Of a stretch of 64,000 bases of DNA, positions 44,917-53,900 are shown one piece after another. The DNA is taken from assembly GCF_028368975.1 (NCBI RefSeq), contig NZ_JAQNDM010000002.1, positions 3,714,425 to 3,778,424 of the forward strand, given 5' to 3'. Numbering within the stretch: the stretch's first letter is position 1; every line of letters begins with the position of its first letter. Under the pieces are notes generated by a model. The model did no database searches and was not told where the DNA came from. It was given only the letters and a program-made list of their open reading frames with translations. The position numbers and the translations under genes were made by a program. Origin of the DNA: Stigmatella ashevillena (GTDB lineage: Bacteria > Myxococcota > Myxococcia > Myxococcales > Myxococcaceae).

Positions 44917-45353
44917 CGGGGCGGCTCCTTGTCGCCCGGTAAGAGGGCGGCGGTGAACCAGAACGCCTGGAGCGCCTGCGCCGCGGTCTGGAGCCGGATT
45001 CCCCCGGGCGGCTTGTGCAGGTAGCTGTTGGCACCGCTCGCGTACGCCTCCTCCACGTCCAGCGGCTCCTCGGAGCTGGAGAAGATGATGACGGGGATGG
45101 AGCGCAACTCGGGATCCGCCTTGAGCAAGGAGAGGACCTCCCGGCCCCCGATTCCGGGCAGGTGCAGGTCCAACAACACCAGCGCCGGACGCAGCGCGTT
45201 CACGTGCTCGCCCCGCCGGTGCAGAAAATCCAATGCGCTCTCGCCGCTGTGCACGCGGATGATGGGGGGACTCAAAGGGAGCTGCCGGGAGAGCCGCAGC
45301 AGGGCCTCGGCGTCCGAGTCACTGTCCTCGACCAACAGAAGCGGCCGGGCCAT
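44913..45353 (-). CDS. Single-domain response regulator (Rcp1-like) of the phytochrome operon
   Basis: A 146-residue receiver-only protein starting at MARPLLLVEDSDSDAEALL. The acidic pocket is EDSDSD, the phospho-acceptor Asp is in ALVLLDLHLPGIGG, the switch Thr/Ser is in IPVIIFSSSEEP and the Lys in NSYLHKPPGG. Sequence and length match the Rcp1 type that accepts phosphate from bacterial phytochromes. Its ATG overlaps the stop of bphP by one base (TGATG) and its own stop overlaps the kinase start, so the three are translated in sequence. There is no output domain: it likely passes phosphate on or acts by binding. Confidence 0.93.
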   Translation of the reverse strand: MARPLLLVEDSDSDAEALLRLSRQLPLSPPIIRVHSGESALDFLHRRGEHVNALRPALVLLDLHLPGIGGREVLSLLKADPELRSIPVIIFSSSEEPLDVEEAYASGANSYLHKPPGGIRLQTAAQALQAFWFTAALLPGDKEPPR

Positions 45354-47596
45354 CAACCCGGTCCTCGTCCAAGCGTGAAATAGAAGGTGGCGCCCTGTTT
45401 CGGAGCGGAGTCCACCCAGAGCGCCCCTCCATGGAGTTGAACCAGACGGCGTGCGATGGCCAGCCCCACCCCGGTTCCGCCCCCATAGGCCTTCGTGGGG
45501 TGCAGACGGCGGAACATCTCGAAGATGGCTTCGTGGAATGGGGCTGAAATGCCGATACCGGAGTCCCTCACATAGAAGACAGGGGCGGACGGGGAGCGCC
45601 CCGCGGCCTCGGGCCGGGGTTCGCCGGGCCCGTAAAAGCCCACCTCCACCCAACGCTCCGAGCCCTCCTGATATTTGGCCGCGTTCGACAGAAGGTTTGC
45701 CCACACCTGCGCAATGCGGACCTCATCGCACCACACAGTGGGCAAGCGCCGAGGCAGGCGCACCGCCACCTGACTCTCCGTCAGCCGGGCGGACAAGGTT
45801 CGCAGCACCTTGTCCACCAGTGCCTGCATGTCCACCTCGCCCCAGGCGAGATCCACGCGGCCCGCGCGGCTGTACTCGAACAGCCCGTCCAACATGTCCC
45901 CGGAGCGCTGCGCGAGCCAGTCCAGGGCCTCCACGTGCGAGCGGCCCTCCGTTCCGAGCGCGGCGCCATGGTCCTCCAGAACGAAGGCCGCGTACTGCCG
46001 AATGCCCCTCAAGGGCTCCTTGAGATCATGCGCGACGGTATGACCGAAGGCATCCAGCTCCGCGTTGGAGCGGCTCAGGGCCTGCGAGAGGCGGGAGAGC
46101 TCCGTGGCCTGGCGCAGCACCACGCCGATCAGTGCGCCCCGGAACCCCTCCGCCGCGCCGAGGTCCGCGCGCTTCCAGGGCAGGCTGGTGTCCCGGACCG
46201 TCTCCTCCCAGGCCTGGAACGAGCCCCGGGGGTGGAGGCGCTGGTGGCCCGGCTCGGGCTGGGCGGGCTTCCGCGGGTCGCCCGCCCAGGTGAGGGTGCG
46301 CGCCACCTCTGGACGGAACCAGATGGCCAAACGCGTCGAGGCAGGCGCCAACCGCACCGCCAAGACTCCCGCGGCCACGTCGGCGCGAGCGGCCAAGGGC
46401 GGGTACAGGGCCCCGAGCCGCTCGGTGTAAAAGGACGTCTGGAAGGACTGGGTCGCCAACCAAGCGGCCAAGGCTTCCACCTCCTCCGCCCCAGGCGTAC
46501 GCCCCACGAGCAGTGGCTTTTCCCCGAGCAACAGCGCGGCGCCCGAGGCCTCCGCCAGGGCCAGCACCCGCGCACGCTCTTTCTCCAGGATGTCCCCCAG
46601 CGTCCCTCCATCGCCCAGCGCCGTGGCGAGCTGGCCCAGGAGCGCGGCGCGGCGAGAGTCCTCGGAGGCCTCGGCCGCCCGCTCCTCGGCGGAGAGCTGC
46701 AGCGCCAGCAACTGGGTGAGCACCTCACAGGCCCGGCGCCGCTCGTAGGTGACGTGCAGCGGCGCCATGTGGTGGCAGGCGATGAGGCCCCACAGCACCC
46801 CGTCCTTGAGCAGGGACAGCGAAAAGGAGGCGCCCACGCCCATGTTGCGCAGGTACTCCAGGTGCACCGGGGAGACACTGCGCAGGGCCGAGCCGGAGAG
46901 ATCCAACGGACGGCCCAACGGTTTGAGCACCGGCGGCAACAGCGGCACGGGCAGCGCGCGGGCATCGGCGATCAACCGAAGCGGGTTGCGCGCATAGAGC
47001 GCCCGCGCCTGCACGGGGATGTCGGTGGCCGGAAAGTGCATGCCGAGAAAGCCATCCACCCCTTCTCGCTTGGACTCCGCCAGCACCTCGCCGTGCCAAT
47101 CCGCATCGAAGCGGTACACCATCACCCGGTCGAAGCCCGTGAGGGCCCGCACCGTCTCCGCCACCGTCTGGAGCAGCGCTTGGGTCCCCTTCACCCCGGC
47201 CAGCGGAGAGACCAGTTGCCGGACCCGCTCCAGCGCCGTCTCCTCCATGTCCGGCTGAAGCTCCGCGGGCTCCAGCTCCAGCACGCTCAGCCCATCGCTC
47301 TCGTGCAACAAGGCCCGGTAGGCACCCGCGGGCAGCACCACGCGCACCGAGCCCCGGGCCGCCAGCAGCTCCCACTGGGCCAGCACCTCGGCGGGGAGCA
47401 CCCGGGCGGCCGGTTGGCCCAGGAGGGCCTCCGGGGGGTGCCCCAACAACGCCTGGGCGTTGGCACTCACCACGTCGAGGATCCGCTCCGGTCCACGAAA
47501 GGCGAGCAGCACGCCATAGGATTGGATCCCTCCCAACAGGTGGATGGGCTCCCGGTCACACTGGCTCAGATCGAGTTCAGGGCCGGACGGGCGCAT
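45353..47596 (-). CDS. bphP: Bacteriophytochrome histidine kinase (PAS-GAF-PHY-HK)
   Basis: A 747-residue red/far-red photoreceptor. The biliverdin-binding cysteine is Cys13 in LSQCDREPIHLLGG. A PAS domain (about 10-115) is followed by GAF (about 140-300) with the chromophore motif FPATDIPVQARALY (Thr replaces the usual Ser of PASDIP). The two conserved chromophore histidines are both present: SPVHLEYLRNMGVG and GLIACHHMAP, the latter equivalent to His290 of Deinococcus BphP. PHY (about 310-480) has the tongue motif HPRGSFQAWEE. HisKA has VAHDLKEPLRGI and HATPase has WANLLSNAAKYQ and GGGTGVGLAIARRL. All photochemical and kinase residues look intact. Its 5' end overlaps the heme oxygenase gene by 20 bp. 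Confidence 0.97.
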   Translation of the reverse strand: MRPSGPELDLSQCDREPIHLLGGIQSYGVLLAFRGPERILDVVSANAQALLGHPPEALLGQPAARVLPAEVLAQWELLAARGSVRVVLPAGAYRALLHESDGLSVLELEPAELQPDMEETALERVRQLVSPLAGVKGTQALLQTVAETVRALTGFDRVMVYRFDADWHGEVLAESKREGVDGFLGMHFPATDIPVQARALYARNPLRLIADARALPVPLLPPVLKPLGRPLDLSGSALRSVSPVHLEYLRNMGVGASFSLSLLKDGVLWGLIACHHMAPLHVTYERRRACEVLTQLLALQLSAEERAAEASEDSRRAALLGQLATALGDGGTLGDILEKERARVLALAEASGAALLLGEKPLLVGRTPGAEEVEALAAWLATQSFQTSFYTERLGALYPPLAARADVAAGVLAVRLAPASTRLAIWFRPEVARTLTWAGDPRKPAQPEPGHQRLHPRGSFQAWEETVRDTSLPWKRADLGAAEGFRGALIGVVLRQATELSRLSQALSRSNAELDAFGHTVAHDLKEPLRGIRQYAAFVLEDHGAALGTEGRSHVEALDWLAQRSGDMLDGLFEYSRAGRVDLAWGEVDMQALVDKVLRTLSARLTESQVAVRLPRRLPTVWCDEVRIAQVWANLLSNAAKYQEGSERWVEVGFYGPGEPRPEAAGRSPSAPVFYVRDSGIGISAPFHEAIFEMFRRLHPTKAYGGGTGVGLAIARRLVQLHGGALWVDSAPKQGATFYFTLGRGPG

Positions 47597-48245
47597 CCGC
47601 TACCTCCTGAGACAGCCACGCCACGAAGGCCTCGAAGGTGTCGCGGGCCCCCTGAATCACGCGTGCGTCAAACAGCTCGGACGCCGCTTCGGCGGAGGCC
47701 CGGGTGACGGTCTCTCCAAAAGCGCGCCACATCGGGCCCGTCTGTTCGCCATAGGCCCGGAAGAAGGCGAAGTCCCCCACGGGGGTGCCCTCGAAGTGGC
47801 GCGAGAGGTGGCGCAGGAGCACCTGTCCCCCCAGCGTCGAGCCCTCCAGCACATAGCAACAGCCCAGCGCCTCGGGCACCCCAGGCAGCGGAGGCAGACA
47901 CGCCGCGCGGGGCAGACGCGCCAGGGAGGCCGCATCATGCCCCAGTGCCTGGAGATCCGCCGCCAGCAGGGACGCCTTGCGGCGCTCGCCGATGCGCAGC
48001 CCGGGCAAGGGCCCCGCCAGCCGTTCCGCGAGCCGTTCCTCCAAGGGCGCATGAAGCCCCCAGAGCGCTTCCAAGTGAAGCCGGTATGCCTCCGGGGTGA
48101 GCGCCGGATCCTGCAGGCGTACGGCCCGCTCGGCCCGCTCATGGTGGGGGCGTGTTTCCGACTTCAAGCGCTGAAGAAGATTCGCAGGATCTGAGAACAA
48201 GCTCCTGCGAGAATGCGATGCCCGGAGAAACGAAGGAACCTTCAT
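47577..48245 (-). CDS. bphO: Biliverdin-producing heme oxygenase (BphO), first gene of the phytochrome operon
   Basis: A 222-residue enzyme that opens heme to biliverdin, the chromophore of the downstream phytochrome. The proximal heme ligand is His35 in ETRPHHERAE, aligned with T-x3-H-x3-E of the family; the distal helix glycines appear in CCYVLEGSTLGGQVL. A late conserved segment reads RAYGEQTGPMWRAFGE. It starts at MKVPSFLRASHSRRS, and its last 20 bp overlap bphP. It is the promoter-proximal gene of a leftward unit of four overlapping genes. Only 104 bp separate it from the subtilisin-like gene on the same strand; an imperfect hairpin (arms 48299-48305 and 48320-48326) there may mark the boundary. 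Confidence 0.95.
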   Translation of the reverse strand: MKVPSFLRASHSRRSLFSDPANLLQRLKSETRPHHERAERAVRLQDPALTPEAYRLHLEALWGLHAPLEERLAERLAGPLPGLRIGERRKASLLAADLQALGHDAASLARLPRAACLPPLPGVPEALGCCYVLEGSTLGGQVLLRHLSRHFEGTPVGDFAFFRAYGEQTGPMWRAFGETVTRASAEAASELFDARVIQGARDTFEAFVAWLSQEVADAPVRP

Positions 48246-48349
48246 TTCCCGGAAGTGTCCACCAGCTACCGGGAGCAGGTCCGGCTCCCGTCCGCGGAAG
48301 GGGCGCCCCCGGACGAGGACGCCCCTGACTGGGAGTCTCCCTCGGTCCG

Positions 48350-50863
48350 TTACTGGCAGTACCCGCGGGAATCACAAGAGGTGCGGCAAATGTTCGCCTG
48401 CTCGCGGCAATCCGGCAGACACAGGCCGACGCCCGTGTTGTCGTCGTAGCAGACGTAGTCGGTCCGGCAGGTGCTCTGCCCTGCACTGGGCCCTGTGCAC
48501 GTGGCCAGGCAGGAGTTGTTGAAGCACTTGGAGCCCACGGGGCAAGGCTGTCGGCTGTCACACGCGAACGTGCAGTAGCCCCCCAGGTAGTCCAGGTTGC
48601 ACCGGGCCCCGTTCAGGCAGTCCGAGTTGGAGCTGCACGGGGCACCCACCACCGGCTCCGGATCGTCGTCAATCGGTGCCAGCGGCACCAGGTCGAAGCT
48701 GATGCCCGTCACCGTCTGCTTCGCCGCCAGCGGAATCCCTTCGAAGGAGTCCACGTTCCGCCAGAAGCCCGTGCGATCGCTGTCCTCGAAGAACTCCCCA
48801 TTCTCGTCATCGTCGATGGTGGCCAGGGCGTAGTACTCGTGCGGATCCAGATCGAGGGAGTACTGGTAGTTCCGGGAGGCCAGCACCTCCACCACGGCAT
48901 CATCGTCCACCTGCCAATCCCCGAACGTGTCCTGCCACGCGAAGCCAATGAACGCGTTCTTGTCCTCGCGCACGCCCACGCGGATCTTCACCGCCACCGA
49001 GGCGGTGCCCGCCCCGGTCGAGCCCGCCAGACTGAGCATGGCCGAGTACTCGCCATTGGCCAGCCCCGCCGCATTCACCGTCACCGTCACCACGCTGGAG
49101 CCATAGGCCGGCACGGACACCGAGCCCGGCGAGAGGCTCACCGCGGAGGCCTGCGTGCCCGAAGCCGTCACCACCGCCTGGAGGGTGCCACCGCCCAGGT
49201 TGGAGATGACGAGTTGCTGCGAGCCACTGCCCAGGAAGGACAACTGCGAGGTGGTGACGCCCAGCTTCGGCGGATCGTTCTGGGTGCCGCCCTGGAGCTT
49301 CTTGAGCGCCGCGAGGGCATTCACCAGGCCCGCGCCGCACCCCTCGTTGCACTGGCTGCTGGCGCCGGCCGTGGTCTTCAGCAGGCTCTCGGCCTGAGCC
49401 CGCGTCACGCCCGGGGTATGGCGGGCCAGCAACGCCACCACGCCCGCCACGTGCGGAGAGGCCATGCTCGTGCCCTGGTTGAAGACGTAGGCCGGGTTGC
49501 CATCCTCGTCGAACGAGGTGGACAGCACGCCGTCCGCATACCCATCGCCGTTGAGGTCCTCGCGCATCTCACCGCCGCTGGCCATCACGTCCACGGGGGT
49601 GCCAAAGTTGGAGAAGCTGCTGCGCTTGCCGGCGAAGTTCGTCGAGCCCACGCAGATGACGTTCTGCTGGTTGCACGGCGTGGTGCCCGTGGCATCCACG
49701 TTCTCGTTGCCCGCGGCGATGACGAAGATGGTGTTGGGGAAGGCGTCGATGACGTCCTGGTACGCCTTCTGCGGCGGCGCGGCGCCTCCCAGGCTCAGGT
49801 TGACGACTTTGGCCGGATTGGGATTGGCGGGCACGCCCGTCACGGTGCCTCCCGCCGCCCAGGCCATCGCCGCGACGATGTCCGCGCTGCTGCCGCCCAG
49901 CCTGCCGAGCGCGCGCACCGGGACGATCTTCGCGCCCCAGGACACGCCGGCCACGCCACTCTGGTTGTTGGTGGCCGCCCCGATGGTGCCCGCCACGTGC
50001 GTGCCATGGAACGAGGAGCCACCGCCGGGCTCATCCCCTCCCTCGTCGGTGGGATCATTGTCGCGTCCGTTCTTGTCCCCTGCGTTGGAGGCGTCGGAGA
50101 TCATGTCGTAGCCGGGCAGGAGCACGCCCTGGAGGTCCGGATGAGAACGGATGCCAGTGTCGACGACGGCCACCACCACCGGAGTGGCCTCGTTGGTCAC
50201 CACATCCCAGGCGGACGACAGGTTGAGCGAGGAGTAGTGCCACTGGAGCGCGTAGCCCTTGTCATTCGGCGTCTTGAAGGCGTGCATGCGGAGGTTCTTC
50301 TCCGCGAAGCGCACGCCCGCCATCTTCTCCACCTGCGCCACGAGCCGACCCGTCTCGGCCAGCGTCGTCACGTGGCCATCGAGCGGCTCGTAGGCAATCA
50401 CATGCAGGTACTCGCTGGAGTAGCCCTTGTGCACCGCGCGATAGCCGGGCCGCTGCACCCGCTCGAGCGCCGTCTCCGCATCGAGCCCTGCCTCCTCGAA
50501 GCGGACGATCATCTCTCCTTCGAGGGAAGGCTCTTCCTGGGGCAGCCGGGCCAGGGCCTTGGCCCCCGCGGGAGGCATGAGGATGGGCAGCCCCGCGTCC
50601 GTCAGCCCTTGCTCCGCGGCCTTGCGCTGCTGCTTCTTCTGGGCGAACGCCCGGGAGAAGGCCTGTTCGAGCTTGCGCGCCTGCTCTCCCTGGAGCGCCG
50701 ACGGCCGCTGAGAGGCACCTCCCACGGAGGAGCTCGAGCCCTGGAACGGGCTGAGCTGCCCCTGGATCCGGCCCTTGCGGGAAGAGGGAGGATCATCCGG
50801 GCCACTCCCCGAATCCTCACAAGCAGTGAGAAACAACAACCCCAAGACGAGCAGACGGCGCAT
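48350..50863 (-). CDS. Subtilisin-like (S8) serine protease lipoprotein with Cys-rich tail
   Basis: An 837-residue exported protein: lipobox LGLLFLTAC, a basic/Gln-rich pro-region, then the S8 domain with catalytic Asp in VVAVVDTGIRSHPDLQG (about residue 235), His in FHGTHVAGTIGA (about 287) and Ser in GTSMASPHVAGVVALLA (about 463). An Ig-like region follows (SVSVPAYGSSVVTVTVNAA), then a C-terminal domain of about 100 residues with about 20 cysteines (CSSNSDCLNGARC, CPVGSKCFNNSC, CRTDYVCYDDNTG) that resembles secreted myxobacterial disulfide-rich modules. It probably degrades protein outside the cell. A 78-bp gap separates it from the upstream lhr-like gene on the same strand. Confidence 0.92.
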   Translation of the reverse strand: MRRLLVLGLLFLTACEDSGSGPDDPPSSRKGRIQGQLSPFQGSSSSVGGASQRPSALQGEQARKLEQAFSRAFAQKKQQRKAAEQGLTDAGLPILMPPAGAKALARLPQEEPSLEGEMIVRFEEAGLDAETALERVQRPGYRAVHKGYSSEYLHVIAYEPLDGHVTTLAETGRLVAQVEKMAGVRFAEKNLRMHAFKTPNDKGYALQWHYSSLNLSSAWDVVTNEATPVVVAVVDTGIRSHPDLQGVLLPGYDMISDASNAGDKNGRDNDPTDEGGDEPGGGSSFHGTHVAGTIGAATNNQSGVAGVSWGAKIVPVRALGRLGGSSADIVAAMAWAAGGTVTGVPANPNPAKVVNLSLGGAAPPQKAYQDVIDAFPNTIFVIAAGNENVDATGTTPCNQQNVICVGSTNFAGKRSSFSNFGTPVDVMASGGEMREDLNGDGYADGVLSTSFDEDGNPAYVFNQGTSMASPHVAGVVALLARHTPGVTRAQAESLLKTTAGASSQCNEGCGAGLVNALAALKKLQGGTQNDPPKLGVTTSQLSFLGSGSQQLVISNLGGGTLQAVVTASGTQASAVSLSPGSVSVPAYGSSVVTVTVNAAGLANGEYSAMLSLAGSTGAGTASVAVKIRVGVREDKNAFIGFAWQDTFGDWQVDDDAVVEVLASRNYQYSLDLDPHEYYALATIDDDENGEFFEDSDRTGFWRNVDSFEGIPLAAKQTVTGISFDLVPLAPIDDDPEPVVGAPCSSNSDCLNGARCNLDYLGGYCTFACDSRQPCPVGSKCFNNSCLATCTGPSAGQSTCRTDYVCYDDNTGVGLCLPDCREQANICRTSCDSRGYCQ

Positions 50864-50941
50864 GCGAAGGTTCCCCCTTCGTTTGGAAGGGCACGAACCC
50901 TATCAGCCTTGGAGGCGCCGTGCGCCCCTTCCTTGCCCGGC

Positions 50942-53900
50942 TCAGCTCGTGGCCGCCTGGCCCTCGTCCTCCTCGCCTTCCGTGTCTTCGCCGCTTTCCT
51001 CCCCGAGGGCATCGACGCCCTGGGGAATCCCGTCGATCCAGGTGACGATGTTGCCCACCGTGGCAGGCACACGAGGGCCTGGTGTCACCACGCCCGTGAG
51101 GTTGAGCGGATCCACCGCGGACAGTTGCACCCGCACGCCCGACGGCGCGTGACGGCGCACCGACCGCGCCACATCCACCGCCTCCGGCAACGCGAACTGC
51201 TCGCCCACGAAGCCAGACACGAATCGGCCACCGCGCACTTCTCCACGCGCCTCCATGCGCCGGTACACGAACAGCAGCTCCCTCCAGGAAGGCGCCAACG
51301 CCTCGCGCATCACCAGATCTCTCCAGACGACGCCGTAGCGCTGGAGGAACAGGCGCGCGAGCGCGTCGGTCACCTCCTCCACGGGCTTCGGCTCGGAGGG
51401 CACCAACAGGCTCCAGCGCCCCGGGCCCCCGCGCTGCAACAGCTTCTGCCGCCGGCGCTGCGCCGGGCTCTGCAACACGCGCAGGTTCTGCACCGCATCG
51501 GCCGTGACGAGCCCTCGCGCCACCAACTCCCACAGCGCATCCTCGATCTCCGCCGGCAGGCGCCGCGCACGGGCCACCAGGTCGTTGAAGAAGCAGGCGC
51601 CGCGCTGCTCCAGCACGGCCACCACATCCCGCGCCCCGGCGGACAGATCCGCGGGCAACCACACGCCCCCGTCCGAGAGCACGGCGTGGGGGCGCGCGGC
51701 GGCCAACATCCAGTCCAGGTTCTCCCGCCGGGCAAAGGTGAGGCTGGCGTTGCGCGTGGGCTGAGGCGCGCGCGTCCGCGGGGCCTCGGGCTCGGGCGGG
51801 GGCACCGGGGCGCCCCGGCGAGGCCCGGGCGCAGGCCGCGCATCCTTCACGGTGAGCCGTCCCCAGGCCACCTCGCCGCCGTAGCAGACGTGCTCCAGCA
51901 GATCCGGCGTGTAGCCCTTCATGCGTGCGGGCAGCAGGAAACGCTCCCAGGCAGAGGCTGGGGCCTCGTAGCCCTGAAGCAGGCTGACGGCCTTGAGCAG
52001 GCCGGTGGAGCCCCGCAGCGCATCCAGCTCTTCCAGGTGGTGCCACCGGAAGAGGAAGCGCATGAAGTCCTGCGCGCTCAGGGGCTCGATTTCCTTGCGC
52101 AGCCGTCCCACGGTGAGGCGGTGGATGCGTTGGAGCAGGCGCCGGTCACACCACTCGAGCGGCGGAGGCGGAGACTCCGGCGAGCGCGGGGTGAGCATCG
52201 GCCGGAACTGCCCGCGCAGCACGTTGCCCGAGCCCTCCAACTGGTGCAGGGCGATATTCACCTCGGTCTCATCCAACAAGACGAGCCGGGCCAACTCCCC
52301 CACCGTGGTGGGCCCCAGCATCTCCATGTAGCCGCGCACCACCTGGAGCGTGGCGGCCTCGCGCTCCACGGGCCGGTCTCCCTCCAGCACCGGCAGCGGC
52401 GGCTGCAACTGCGCCTCGGGGAAGAGGGCCCGCACCGCGTTGCCCCGCTCGGCGGGCACCAGGAAGCGTCCACCCGGCCGCTCCAGCCACGCCACCCGTC
52501 CCTGCTGGAAGAGCGGCACCTCCAGGCCCCGGGGCACCTCGGCGGCGCGCAGCAGCACCAACTGGAGCAGCGCATCGTGCAGCTCGTCCGAGTCCCGCAT
52601 GGGCGGCGCCGCGTCCTCCACCACCTGGGCGATGGCGTCCGCATCCAGCGAGCCGAAGGACGCGGCATCCTCGGCCGGCATTGCCCGGCGCAACGCCACG
52701 TTGCGCACCCGCCGCTCCTCCGCGGGCGCATCGTCCAGGAAGGTGTACGGCATGCTGTGGATCATCTGGTGCGCGAAGACGCTGGGCTCCGGAACATCCC
52801 GCGCCTCCAAGCGGATGCGGCCGTCCTTCATGCGGCGCAGCACCTCGCGCAGCCCTTCGATGTCCATGGCCTCGCGCAGGCAGTCATCCATCGTCTGCTT
52901 CACCAGCGGATGGTCGGGCAGCTCGATGTCCCCACCGCCGTGGTTGTCCTGGCACCCCACCTGCGCCGGGAAGACGGCCGCCAGCAGGTCTTCACTGCGG
53001 GCACGCTGGAGGTTGGGCGCCACGCGCTTGCCCCCCATGAACCGGTTGAGCGCCAGGGAGCGCGTGGCATTCCACCGGAAACGGGTGCCGAAAATGGGCG
53101 CCTGGAGAATGGCCTGGGTCAGCACCTCCTCCGCACGGTCCGGGTGGACGAAGTCGAAGATGTCCGCCAGGGGGAACGAGTGCTGATCCCCCAGGGAGAG
53201 CAGGATGCCGTCCTCGGTGGCCGCGGCTTGCAGCTCAAAGTCGAAGGAGCGGCAGAAGCTCTTGCGCAGCGCCATGCCCCAGGCCCGGTTGACGCGGCTG
53301 CCGAAGGGCGCATGGATGATGAGCTGCATGCCGCCCGCCTCGTCGAAGAAGCGCTCGGCCACCACCGTGGTGTGGGTGGGCACCACGCCCAGCATCTTCT
53401 GCCCCAGCCGCAGGTAGCCCATCAGCGCATCCACCGCGGGCGCGGGCATGCGCAGCTCCTTCTGGAGGAAGAGGGCCGGGTTCTCGTGCCCCAGCAGCGC
53501 CTCGCGCAGCCGCCCCACCTGCAAGGACAGCTCGTCCGTGCGGCCCGGGGCCTCGCCGCGCCAGAAGGGCACATTGGGCGGCGCGCCCTTGGCGTCCTCC
53601 ACCTGCACCGTGCTGCCAATAACGCGCTGGATGCGCCACGCCGTGGAGCCCAGGAGGAAGATGTCCCCAGGAGAGGACTCCACCGCGAAGTCCTCGTCGA
53701 GCTGCCCCACCACCTTGCCCTCGGGCTCGGCGGTGACGGAGAAGGTGAAGGTGTCCGGGATGGCCCCTCCGTTGGTCAGCGCGGTGATGCGCACCCCGCG
53801 GCGCGCCTTCAGCCGGTGGTTCACCCGGTCCCGGTGCAGGTGCACCCCACTGCGGCCCCGGCGCAGCGCCACCCCCTCGGAGAGCATCTCCAGCACCGTC

